From Flavobacteriales bacterium (GTDB lineage: Bacteria > Bacteroidota > Bacteroidia > Flavobacteriales_D > Sanyastnellaceae), in the NCBI GenBank assembly GCA_016722445.1, contig JADKIZ010000009.1, positions 62,001 through 126,000 on the forward strand: a stretch of DNA of 64,000 nt, given 5' to 3'. A program made the translations under genes and the position numbers. The notes beneath the pieces were generated by a model, which was not told where the DNA came from, did no database searches, and was given only the letters and a program-made list of their open reading frames with translations. Shown one piece after another: positions 1 through 8,724 of the stretch; position 1 is the stretch's first letter; every line of letters begins with the position of its first letter.

Positions 1-903
1 GAATTTCGCGCGGCTCAAAGTTTTCACAAGGTGCTTTGGAATTCCGTCGACTGGCATGATATAAGGCAGGTTGATTTCAGTGCTGCTGGAAGACGACAAT
101 TCGATTTTTGCTTTTTCTGCACCTTCTTTCAATCTCTGGAGTGCCATAGGATCTTTGGTAAGATCGAACTGACTTCCATTTTCGTTTTTGAATTCTTGTA
201 CGAGCCAATCGATGATCACCTGATCGAAGTCGTCACCACCAAGGTGAGTATCACCATCAGTAGAAAGAACTTCGAAAACGCCTTCACCAAGCTCAAGAAC
301 AGAAACGTCGTGTGTACCACCTCCGCAGTCGAACACGACAATTTTGATATCATGTGCTTTTTTGTCCAGACCATAAGCCAAAGCGGCAGCGGTCGGTTCA
401 TTGATGATTCTTTTTACCTGAAGACCGGCAATTTCTCCAGCTTCTTTGGTAGCCTGACGCTGCGCATCATTGAAATAGGCAGGAACCGTAATAACGGCCT
501 CAGTTACTTCATGTCCGAGGTAGTCTTCTGCGGTCTTCTTCATTTTCTGAAGAACCATGGCAGAGATTTCCTGCGGCGTATAATTTCTGTCGTCAATTTT
601 TACACGAGGCGTATTTCCATCACCGCGAACGACTTCATAAGGTACACGGCTGGCTTCCTTTGAACATTCATCATAGCTGCTTCCCATGAAACGCTTGATG
701 GAATAGATGGTTTTACGTGGATTGGTGATAGCCTGACGTTTGGCAGGATCACCCACTTTTCTTTCGCCGCCATCGACGAAGGCCACTACAGATGGGGTAG
801 TGCGTTTTCCCTCGCTGTTAGCGATAACTACTGGTTCATTACCTTCCATCACAGCCACGCAGCTGTTGGTGGTTCCAAGGTCGATTCCTATTACTTTACT
901 CAT
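1..903 (-). CDS. dnaK: Chaperone protein DnaK (Hsp70), N-terminal part, cut by window edge
   Basis: ATP-driven Hsp70 chaperone of the cytoplasm, working with DnaJ and GrpE. The frame opens at the ATG at 903 and runs off the left edge, so only about 301 residues, most of the ATPase domain, are present. Visible Hsp70 signatures are GIDLGTTNS near residue 6, KRTTPSVVAF, the connect motif NEPTAAALAYG, and THLGGDDFD. The second phosphate loop reads FDCGGGTHDVS, with Cys and His where many Hsp70s have Leu and Phe. It is transcribed leftward and diverges from the BtuF-like gene. No break is seen in the part present. Identification is secure from family knowledge. Confidence 0.97.
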   Translation of the reverse strand, partial: MSKVIGIDLGTTNSCVAVMEGNEPVVIANSEGKRTTPSVVAFVDGGERKVGDPAKRQAITNPRKTIYSIKRFMGSSYDECSKEASRVPYEVVRGDGNTPRVKIDDRNYTPQEISAMVLQKMKKTAEDYLGHEVTEAVITVPAYFNDAQRQATKEAGEIAGLQVKRIINEPTAAALAYGLDKKAHDIKIVVFDCGGGTHDVSVLELGEGVFEVLSTDGDTHLGGDDFDQVIIDWLVQEFKNENGSQFDLTKDPMALQRLKEGAEKAKIELSSSSSTEINLPYIMPVDGIPKHLVKTLSRAKF

Positions 904-1092
904 TTTGTTGGATTTCAAATGTTATTGCCCGTGGGCGGCTCCCGATTTTCAATGTTGGTGCCACTTGGGATAACACGACCGAATGGCAGAAATTGTGACA
1001 GAAAACCTCGCCAACCCGAACAACATGTCAGAAGCTTGCGGATTGCCTGACAAAAAACTGTGACAAATTGTATCCATCCCGAAATTTGGGGC

Positions 1093-1858
1093 ATGATCCG
1101 AGAGATGACAGACCAATGCCAACGCACGCTTGTCTTAAGTAGCATTCCACAACGAATTGTATCCCTAGTACCCTCTCAAACCGAGCTACTCCACACTTTA
1201 GGCCTTGATGAAAGGGTTGTAGGCATTACCAGATTCTGCACCCATCCTGATGTCTGGTATCGCTCGAAGACCAGAGTAGGCGGTACAAAGGACTTTGATC
1301 TGGAAAAAATCAGGTCATTGAACCCCTGACCTCATTCTAGCGAATAAAGAAGAAAACGATCGGGAAAAAATTGAACAATTGGCCACAGAATTTCCTGTCT
1401 GGATCAGTGATGTGAGAACAATAGACCAAGCCATACAGATGATTTTGGAGGTTGGGAAAATGACAGGCCAACAGGCTGAATCAGAACATATCGCGATGCA
1501 GATTGGCACTCGATTCAAACTGGTTTCTGGACAAAAACCAATTCGCGCTGCTTATCTCATTTGGAACAAACCTTTGATGACTGTTGGTCATGACACCTTC
1601 ATACATGCATTGATGGAATATGCAGGATATGAAAACGTATTTGGGTCATCCACCTGGCGGTATCCGATCATTACGTCAGAAGATTTGCAAATGGCCCAAC
1701 CTGATCTGTTGATGCTTTCATCTGAGCCATTTCCCTTTCAATCCAGTCACAAGGAGGATTTTCAAAGGTTATTGCCCGAAACAGAGATACGGATGGTAGA
1801 TGGCAGAAACTGGAGTTGGTATGGGTCTGCACTGCTGGAATTCGATCCATTAAAATAA
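1093..1858 (+). CDS. BtuF-like ABC transporter substrate-binding protein (frameshifted)
   Basis: Resembles the helical-backbone metal/cobalamin receptor family that delivers vitamin B12 or metal chelates to an ABC importer. The N-terminal piece has RIVSLVPSQTELLHTLGL and VGITRFCTHP, both typical of the fold, and ends in TGA at 1327. The next frame continues directly with PDLILANKEEN and runs to 1858. Removing one C from the C4 run at 1323-1326 joins the pieces into about 254 residues, the usual size without a signal peptide. No signal peptide is evident, so it may be a cytoplasmic relative often named cobalamin-binding protein. The start is uncertain: ATG at 1060, 1093 or 1105. No permease or ATPase gene is adjacent. 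Confidence 0.75.
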
Positions 1859-2152
1859 AAAACAGCATTCGGAGTTAGGCACACACCTTCAAGGACATGA
1901 GGATGAGCAAAAAGCCCACTCATGGTCCGTTATTCATTTGCTCCATTCAAAATGCCCTGTTTCATAAAGTCTTATTTCATGTTTCCCACTAAACTTTGTT
2001 CGGTAAGAATGTCCTTGCCCAAATACAATTCAACCCTCAAAAAATACCACTCCCCGATTCGGGTTGAAAATTCATCAGAGAAATTGAATGAAGCACATAG
2101 CTACTAACGATATTCGCACCAAACCATTTTACCCAGCCCCTTGCCACGTTTG

Positions 2153-4447
2153 ATGAAATTGATGCACAGAAAAATGACACTCACAACCTGGTTGTTGGTG
2201 TTGATTGCTGTCATTGAAAGCCGAGGACAAAGTGTTGGAGTGGTGTTGAGTGGTGGCGGTGCCACTGCGTTAGCACACGTTGGCTTCTTAAAAGCACTCG
2301 AAGAGCATGATATTCCCATCGATTACATTGGAGGGACGAGTATGGGAGCGGTGATTGCCGCCATGTATGCCAGTGGTTACAGTGTTGCCGAACTCGATAG
2401 TTTGGTCAGGTCAGATGAATTCATGCATATGGCCACAGGATTCATGCCCGATGAACTGCAGTTTTATTTAAAACACTATGATTCGGATGCAGGTTTTGTC
2501 AATTTGAAATATGGCGGGGGTAAAAACTTCACCAATTCTTTACCGACCAATCTGATCAATCCAGTTCTTATGGATTGGAATTTCATGGAAGACTTCAGTC
2601 AGGCGGATGCTGCATCGTCTGGCAATTTCGACAGCTTATTTATTCCACTTCGATGCATCGCTGCTGACGTGCAGCATAAAAAACAAATCATCTTTCGGAA
2701 TGGGCCGATCAATATTGCCGCTAGAGCTTCATGCACCTACCCTTTTTATCTACCACCCAGAAGGGTAGATGGCAATTTGTTATTTGATGGTGGTATCTAT
2801 AACAATTTTCCAGTCGATGTGATTTACACTGAATTTTTACCCGATGTCATCTTAGGTTGCAATGTGTCCGGTATTGTGGCAGGTCCAGATGAAGATGATG
2901 TTTTTTCTCAGTTACAATCCATGATCCTATTCAGGTCGGAATACACACGATTGTGTGAAAACACCATAGTTATTGAACCCGGGCTGGAGAACATAGGCAC
3001 ATTTGATTTTGAGCTCATGTCAGAGGCGACACAAATCGGCTACACCACCACGATAGATAGCATCAGCGTGATTCAAAACATGATTCAACGCCGTGTGACT
3101 TTGGCAGAAAAAAATGAAGCCAGAAAAAAATTCAGAGCACGATTTAAACCCATCGTCATTGAGCACATTGAAATTGAGGGATTGGATAAATCACAAAGAA
3201 ATTATGTTCGAAAAATCATGGGCAGAAAAAGCGATCCGATTGCTCTTGAAAAATTGAAAAAGCCTTATTTCAGAATTTTCGATGACGATAAAATCAAATC
3301 CATTTTCCCTGTTGCCAGATACAATAACAAGACGGGGATGTATTCTCTCATTCTCGATGTGAAAAAAGAAAAAGACCTGATGCTTTCCTTTGGAGGAAAC
3401 TATTCCTCGCGATCCATCAATACAGGTTATATAGGACTCCGATACAATGTCTTTGGCATTACATCGGCGACATTATCAGCTAACACTTATTTCGGACGAT
3501 TTTATGGATCTGTCAACGGCAACGTTCGTTGGGATATATCAGGAGTATATCCTGTTTCTATTCAAGGAGGATTTACATTGAACCGTTGGGATTTCTACAA
3601 GAGTCTGGCAACCTTTTTTGAAGATGTAAAACCATCTTATGTACTCATGAATGAACGATTTGGAAACCTGAGTATATCCACACCAGCAGGTAACAAAGGC
3701 ATGATCCGAACGGATTTGATTTATAGTTACATGTTCGATCAATACTACCAAACACCAGACTTTATCAGCACGGATACTGCAGACAGAACAGATTTTGACG
3801 CAGGCATTTTGCGCCTGACATGGGAAAGAAATACCCTCAACAAGAAACAATATGCCAATCGCGGCACTTTCTTTTCCGTCAGCGGTAAAGGCGTTTTGGG
3901 TGTTGAGACCATCATACCAGGTTCCACATCAGTGATTCGTGATACCACAGAAACCGATCATCTTTGGTATAGTATGAAGATGCAATATAGCAATTTCTTT
4001 TTGAATCACAACGCACTTCATTTAGGATTCAGTCTTGAAGCAGTTGCGAGTACGCAAGATTTCTTTCACAATTACATTGCATCATCCATTGCAGCACCTG
4101 CCTATACGCCCATTCCTGAAAGCAGGACTTTATTCATGCCTCAATTTCGCGCGCACAATTATGCAGCCGGAGGAATGATGTTCGTGATTTCACCTGGAAA
4201 AAACTTTGACATTCGTATGGAAGGTTATATGTTCAATCCATTTGGAACCATTGTCCGGAATTCATTCAATGAAGCAGCATACGACTGGCAGAAACAACAG
4301 TATTTCATCGGATCTGGCTCACTCATTTTACATTCGCCTCTTGGCCCTCTATCAATTTCAGCAAACTATTACGACAAGAAGGAAGAACCTTGGAGTTTTC
4401 TGTTCAATTTTGGGTATATCATCTTCAATCGTTCATCACGCGATTAA
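2153..4447 (+). CDS. Patatin-like phospholipase fused to BamA-like outer-membrane barrel
   Basis: Predicted outer-membrane lipid acyl hydrolase. After an N-terminal hydrophobic stretch (about residues 8-22, likely a signal peptide) comes a patatin domain with an oxyanion loop SGGGA, nucleophile elbow GTSMG (Ser near residue 63) and the dyad Asp in LLFDGGIYNNFPV. A POTRA-like segment (VIEHIEIEGLDKSQRNYV) follows, then about 400 residues rich in alternating aromatic strands ending in FNFGYIIFNR, as expected of a surface-antigen barrel. This patatin-POTRA-barrel order is known in Bacteroidota and in PlpD-type proteins. I chose ATG 2153; a TTG lies at 2141 and another ATG at 2162. The substrate is not deducible from sequence. 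Confidence 0.88.
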   Translation: MKLMHRKMTLTTWLLVLIAVIESRGQSVGVVLSGGGATALAHVGFLKALEEHDIPIDYIGGTSMGAVIAAMYASGYSVAELDSLVRSDEFMHMATGFMPDELQFYLKHYDSDAGFVNLKYGGGKNFTNSLPTNLINPVLMDWNFMEDFSQADAASSGNFDSLFIPLRCIAADVQHKKQIIFRNGPINIAARASCTYPFYLPPRRVDGNLLFDGGIYNNFPVDVIYTEFLPDVILGCNVSGIVAGPDEDDVFSQLQSMILFRSEYTRLCENTIVIEPGLENIGTFDFELMSEATQIGYTTTIDSISVIQNMIQRRVTLAEKNEARKKFRARFKPIVIEHIEIEGLDKSQRNYVRKIMGRKSDPIALEKLKKPYFRIFDDDKIKSIFPVARYNNKTGMYSLILDVKKEKDLMLSFGGNYSSRSINTGYIGLRYNVFGITSATLSANTYFGRFYGSVNGNVRWDISGVYPVSIQGGFTLNRWDFYKSLATFFEDVKPSYVLMNERFGNLSISTPAGNKGMIRTDLIYSYMFDQYYQTPDFISTDTADRTDFDAGILRLTWERNTLNKKQYANRGTFFSVSGKGVLGVETIIPGSTSVIRDTTETDHLWYSMKMQYSNFFLNHNALHLGFSLEAVASTQDFFHNYIASSIAAPAYTPIPESRTLFMPQFRAHNYAAGGMMFVISPGKNFDIRMEGYMFNPFGTIVRNSFNEAAYDWQKQQYFIGSGSLILHSPLGPLSISANYYDKKEEPWSFLFNFGYIIFNRSSRD

Positions 4448-4537
4448 GAACTCTGAAACTGAATCTGAGCAAAGCTATTTCAAAGAACTTCCACAAAAAC
4501 TGCCTTAATTTCACGCCTTCATCTGAGACGACTCGAT

Positions 4538-5596
4538 ATGAAAAAAATAAAATTCGCCGTTATTGGCGGTGGGCATATTGGAAAAAGACATGCCGAGATG
4601 GTAACCAGACATCCGGAAGCAGAACTTGTTGCCATGTGCGATGTTCGAAGTAAAGAAGATTGTGCGATACCGTTTGATGTTCCCTTTTTTCAGTCACCTC
4701 AAGAAATGCTTCAGCAAATGAATGAATGCGACGTGGTGTGCATTTGTTCACCGAATGGACTTCATGCAGAACATGCGTTGTTGGCATTAGAGCATCAAAA
4801 ACATGTGGTGATTGAAAAACCAATGGCGCTCACCAAAGCCGACTGCGAGAAAGTCATTTTCGGAGCGCTTAATGTTCACAAACAAGTGTTCTGTGTGATG
4901 CAGAACCGATATAGTCCGCCAAGTGTCTGGATCAAAGAAATCATTCAGAACAAAACACTGGGGGAAATCTACATGGTGAACATCAATTGTTACTGGAATC
5001 GCGATCAACGCTATTATGGTAAAAGCAATTGGAAAGGTTCTCTGCAAATGGATGGTGGAACATTGTTTACACAATTCTCTCACTTCATCGATATCATGTA
5101 TTGGTTGTTTGGTGACATTACAAATATTCAGGCGCGTTTCAGAGATTTCAATCACAATGACAATACCGACTTTGAAGATTCAGGAGTTGTGAGTTTTGAT
5201 TTTGTAAATGGAGGTATCGGCACCATAAACTTTTCGACCAGCATCCACCAGATCAACTTTGAAAGCAGTCTTACCATCGTTGCAGAAAAAGGCACGGTAA
5301 AACTTGGTGGTCAATACATGAATGAAGTTTCCTATTGTGAAATAGAAAACTACACGATGCCTCAACTTCCTGAAGCGAATCCTGCCAATGACTATGGTGA
5401 TTACAAAGGGTCGGCAGCGAATCACGTTTACATCATCGAAAATGTGGTAGAAACCATTCAAGGTAAAACCAATATCACGACAAATGCGATGGAAGGACTG
5501 AAAGTGGTGGACATCATTGAAAGGATATATCAGTCATCGCCACGACAAATCAAAAATCAGAAAGTGAATACCCTTGCTGAACAATCTGGTCAATAA
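4538..5596 (+). CDS. Gfo/Idh/MocA family oxidoreductase (WbpB/WlbA-like)
   Basis: NAD(P)-dependent sugar oxidoreductase of 352 residues. The N-terminal Rossmann fold opens with KFAVIGGGHIGKRHAEM. EKPMALTKADC carries the conserved EKP lysine. The C-terminal substrate domain has DGGTLFTQFSHFIDIMYWL, which resembles the WbpB/WlbA subgroup that oxidises UDP-N-acetylglucosaminuronate at C3 on the way to 2,3-diamino sugars. The next gene, a flippase, overlaps its 3' end by 23 nt, and a FemAB-like transferase follows, so a role in making an unusual sugar for LPS O-antigen or capsule is inferred. The exact substrate cannot be fixed from sequence. Confidence 0.9.
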   Translation: MKKIKFAVIGGGHIGKRHAEMVTRHPEAELVAMCDVRSKEDCAIPFDVPFFQSPQEMLQQMNECDVVCICSPNGLHAEHALLALEHQKHVVIEKPMALTKADCEKVIFGALNVHKQVFCVMQNRYSPPSVWIKEIIQNKTLGEIYMVNINCYWNRDQRYYGKSNWKGSLQMDGGTLFTQFSHFIDIMYWLFGDITNIQARFRDFNHNDNTDFEDSGVVSFDFVNGGIGTINFSTSIHQINFESSLTIVAEKGTVKLGGQYMNEVSYCEIENYTMPQLPEANPANDYGDYKGSAANHVYIIENVVETIQGKTNITTNAMEGLKVVDIIERIYQSSPRQIKNQKVNTLAEQSGQ

Positions 5597-6885
5597 ATTC
5601 CGGTCGGTTTACCGAAATGAATTCATCAGAAATGTTCTCACCCTGATGACAGGTACTGCATTAGGTCAAGGTCTTGCACTATTGCTGTCACCAGTTCTTA
5701 CCAGATTATTTACACCAAAAGATTTCTCGGCGTTTGAACAGTATGCTTTGCTGTTGAGTGTATTTACAGTAGTCATTACAGGCCGTTATGAATTTGCCAT
5801 TTTACATCCAACCAATCGCGAAGATGCCAGACACATCGCTGCACTGGCCATGCGCACTGCAGTTAAAATCTGTGTTGTCATGCTCGTGTTGCTCATCATT
5901 TTTCCCGGTGCCATCGCAAACTACTTACATCAGGATGAATTGAAATGGTGGTTATGGACTTTACCCATTGCGCTTTTCGCAATAGCTCTATTCAACACCA
6001 CCAACTTTTGGTTCAGCAGAGAAAAAGATTATCGGGTGGCAGCAACTTCCAAAATGCTTTATTCCTTCACCGGCGAACCCATCAAAATTGCCGCCGGTTG
6101 GTTTCAAACAGGAACCGCAGGTTTGATTGGAGGCACAGTGCTTGGCCATTTGGTAGCAGCATGGTATTCATGGAAAAAGTTTGTGATCAGTGAAGCCAAA
6201 AAACTCTCAGGATTAGATCCACAGAAACTCCGAGATCTTGCCAAAGAACACAGTGCATATCCCCGTTATGCCGTGTGGGGTGGGATATTGAACAACCTCG
6301 CACAGTGGGCACACGTAGCCATATTCACACTATTTTATGGTGAAAAAGCCATCATCCCGATTGGTATGATTGCATTGAGCCGACGAATCTTCTTTAATCC
6401 ATTGGGAATACTTTCTACATCATACGGACAAGTGTTTTACCAGAAAATTTCAGAAATCACTTCACCCGTTGAACTGAGAAATTTCTACCTGAAAAATTTA
6501 TTTAGATTTTTAATTTTTTCAGCGATGCTGGTGGTCGGTGTTCAATTGCTACCAGATCAATCATTGGGCATCATATTCGGTGAAGAATGGACTGATGCGC
6601 TGCCCTATCTTAAAAATTCTCTCTTACTGGTATGCATTGAATTTTGTGATTGGCACCTTGTCATTTATCTTCTACAGACTTCAATTGCAATGGCTCACGT
6701 TGGCTGCAGATATCTTTCATTTCCTCATTGTGATAGCAGCATTTTGGTTTGCCCGTGCAACTGGACAAGATGAAATGGGAGCCATCAGAATGATGGTGAT
6801 TGCCAAAGTGTTTTATCTCGTATTGAATGGACTTGTGGTAATTGGATTTCTTCAACGAAATTGCAGGCGCGTAAATAAATCGTAG
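5574..6885 (+). CDS. Wzx-type polysaccharide flippase (frameshifted)
   Basis: Multi-pass inner-membrane protein of the polysaccharide biosynthesis (MATE/MVF-like) superfamily, which flips lipid-linked oligosaccharide. The start NEFIRNVLTLMTGTALGQG and LLLSPVLTRLFTPKDFSAFE is characteristic. The first frame stops at 6773 after a non-membrane tail. A second frame supplies ALNFVIGTLSFIFYRLQLQ and two further hydrophobic helices ending at 6885. Removing one A from the A5 run at 6612-6616 gives LPYLKILSYWYALNF, which fits the family, and a total of about 436 residues. The only workable start is TTG 5574, since TGA at 5565 closes the frame upstream, so it overlaps the oxidoreductase gene. Confidence 0.85.
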
Positions 6886-6888
6886 ACA

Positions 6889-7842
6889 ATGAAAGTAATT
6901 GAGGTCAAACAAGACAGGCGGGAGGAGTTTCATTCACTTCATCCTTCAGGTCTTTTTACTTCTCAAGACTGGTGTGACATTTATCCTGATGCACTCATCC
7001 GTTTTATGATAGTGGACGATCAAGACAAAGCCATTGGTGGTTTTGTGGCATACGAAGGCGGGAAACGCGGTTTGAAAACACTTATCACACCGCCATTTGC
7101 TCCACATTGTGGCCTTTTTGCTTTGGACCAAAAAAACAATCCGGTCAAAAAAAATTCATTCAGAAAAGATATCATTGATGCCATTGCATCATTCCTCAAA
7201 TCATCGTCGTACGTTTATTTCAAACTTGATTTTTCACCCGATTGGGTGGACATGCAACCGATGTTGTGGCAGAGTATCGAAACCAATGTGAGATATACTT
7301 ATCGCCTCGATCTGAAACAAACTGTAGAGGTCATCACCGGAAATCTCGATTCATCAAAAAGAAATAAAATCAACAAAGCAGAAAGAGAAGGATTTTCGGT
7401 GACACATGAACCTGATCTTGAAATCGCATGGAAACTGATCTCTTCCAACCTTAAGGTCAATGGAATTGCCACCCATGATCAAATCATGAAAGGCATTTTA
7501 GAATTTGCAACGCGACATCAAAACTGCTTTTTCACCTTCAGTGAAATTGCAGAAAAAAAACTTGCTGTGAACATTTCTATCACCAATCAGGAAGTTTGTT
7601 ATAATCTGCTCAGTGCAGTTGATCGCACATCAGCTGTGACGAATGCGGGAACAATGAGTTTGTATTACTCTATCTTACATGCTCGTGATCTGGGCTTAAG
7701 GGTATTCGATTTTGAAGGATCGGGAGTACCTGAGATAGAGGAATATTTCAGATCGTTTGGTGGATCACTTGTCCCCTACTTTTCGGTCTGTGGTGGAAAG
7801 AAACCATGGCCTTGGATTCTGAAGCTCACAGGAAAAATTTGA
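6889..7842 (+). CDS. FemAB/BioF2-like GNAT-fold transferase
   Basis: A 317-residue protein resembling the FemAB-like/BioF2-like acyltransferases of Bacteroidota. Recognisable features are the early FTSQDW motif, a central basic patch SSKRNKINKAEREGF, and a C-terminal DFEGSGVPEIEEYFRSFGG, the typical closing motif of this group. Members use an activated amino acid or acyl donor, and many sit in polysaccharide loci. The gene starts 3 nt after the flippase, so co-transcription with the oxidoreductase and flippase is very likely. I infer acylation of a sugar of the exported polymer. Donor and acceptor are unknown. Confidence 0.75.
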   Translation: MKVIEVKQDRREEFHSLHPSGLFTSQDWCDIYPDALIRFMIVDDQDKAIGGFVAYEGGKRGLKTLITPPFAPHCGLFALDQKNNPVKKNSFRKDIIDAIASFLKSSSYVYFKLDFSPDWVDMQPMLWQSIETNVRYTYRLDLKQTVEVITGNLDSSKRNKINKAEREGFSVTHEPDLEIAWKLISSNLKVNGIATHDQIMKGILEFATRHQNCFFTFSEIAEKKLAVNISITNQEVCYNLLSAVDRTSAVTNAGTMSLYYSILHARDLGLRVFDFEGSGVPEIEEYFRSFGGSLVPYFSVCGGKKPWPWILKLTGKI

Positions 7843-7851
7843 TATAAAAAA

Positions 7852-7871
7852 AGCAGCTCAATTGAGCTGCT
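7852..7871. terminator. Bidirectional intrinsic terminator
   Basis: A perfect 20-nt palindrome with A-rich flank on the left and T-rich flank on the right. It lies between the convergent FemAB-like gene and the TPR gene and could serve both strands. Confidence 0.8.
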
Positions 7872-7896
7872 TTTGTTTTTATCCATGATGGGTATT

Positions 7897-8619
7897 TTAT
7901 CCCACAATCGTATCGTAAGTCAATTTGTATTCTTTATCGTCTGGGAAATATTCCATTCCCAATTCCAACCATTCCTTAGCAGATTCCTTGCTGGTACCCG
8001 CCAAAGCTGTGGCGTGTTTCGTAATCGCATCTTTCAATAGAATCAATTGTTCTTTGGTAGTACCGGCTTTCTTTTCAGTGAGAATTGCCTTAGCTTTTTT
8101 GAATGCATCTTCACTTTCTTTCTTTGATTTCAAAGATTGAAATGCCAATCCTAATGCGAGTTGAGCACCTGCATCGTTTGGATCAAGATCAAGAAGATTG
8201 TCATAGAGTTGTTTTGCTTTGGTAGCCTTGTTGGTTTCCATCATGGTTTCCGCTTCGGCCATAGCAGCCATGCGTATCGCAGCGAAGAAATCTTCAAATT
8301 CAGCAGCAAACTGTTTTTCTTTATCCTTAGAGCCATATTTAGAAAGATACTTCATGGCATCTTTGAAAGAGTTCGGATATTTTTCTCTGAACTCGTCACG
8401 TTTTGACATTTCAAAATAGCAACGGCTCACATAGAGATAAGGCAGTGGATCTTTTTTGGTTTTTTCATCGAGGGTATAACCTTCTGCCTTGTACAGACAT
8501 TTCTCGAATTTATCGTCAACGAAAAGTTTCAGAAGATCTTCGTAATTCTTTCCAGGTTGAGCAAAAGATGGACTGGCAAGAGCAGCAGCAAAAAATAACA
8601 GCGCGATGAATTTTTTCAT
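7897..8619 (-). CDS. Secreted tetratricopeptide-like protein
   Basis: A 240-residue protein of unknown function. Residues 1-20 (MKKFIALLFFAAALASPSFA) are a clear Sec signal peptide with an AFA-type cleavage site, so it is periplasmic. The rest is helical and Lys/Glu/Ala-rich. A TPR-like pair is visible around NKATKAKQLYDNLLDLDPND followed by AGAQLALGLAFQSLKSKKES, suggesting protein-protein binding. It is a single gene facing the FemAB-like gene across a shared terminator; the next gene upstream is divergent. I do not recognise a named family beyond TPR-like. Confidence 0.8.
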   Translation of the reverse strand: MKKFIALLFFAAALASPSFAQPGKNYEDLLKLFVDDKFEKCLYKAEGYTLDEKTKKDPLPYLYVSRCYFEMSKRDEFREKYPNSFKDAMKYLSKYGSKDKEKQFAAEFEDFFAAIRMAAMAEAETMMETNKATKAKQLYDNLLDLDPNDAGAQLALGLAFQSLKSKKESEDAFKKAKAILTEKKAGTTKEQLILLKDAITKHATALAGTSKESAKEWLELGMEYFPDDKEYKLTYDTIVG

Positions 8620-8724
8620 GAGTATTTATTTTGTAATCGGTCCGGCAATTTTCAAAAACAGGGCCAAACTAACAGAACCGCTAATTTCGGGCAAAAATGA
8701 GGAAATTCCACCAATGAATGCAAA

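Noticed and set aside
31..663. A 210-codon open frame on the plus strand
   Set aside because: It is antisense to dnaK, whose minus-strand translation is a perfect Hsp70 ATPase domain.
1922..2107. A 61-codon plus-strand frame between the BtuF-like and patatin genes
   Set aside because: No signal peptide, no recognisable motif and no neighbour support; it looks like chance.
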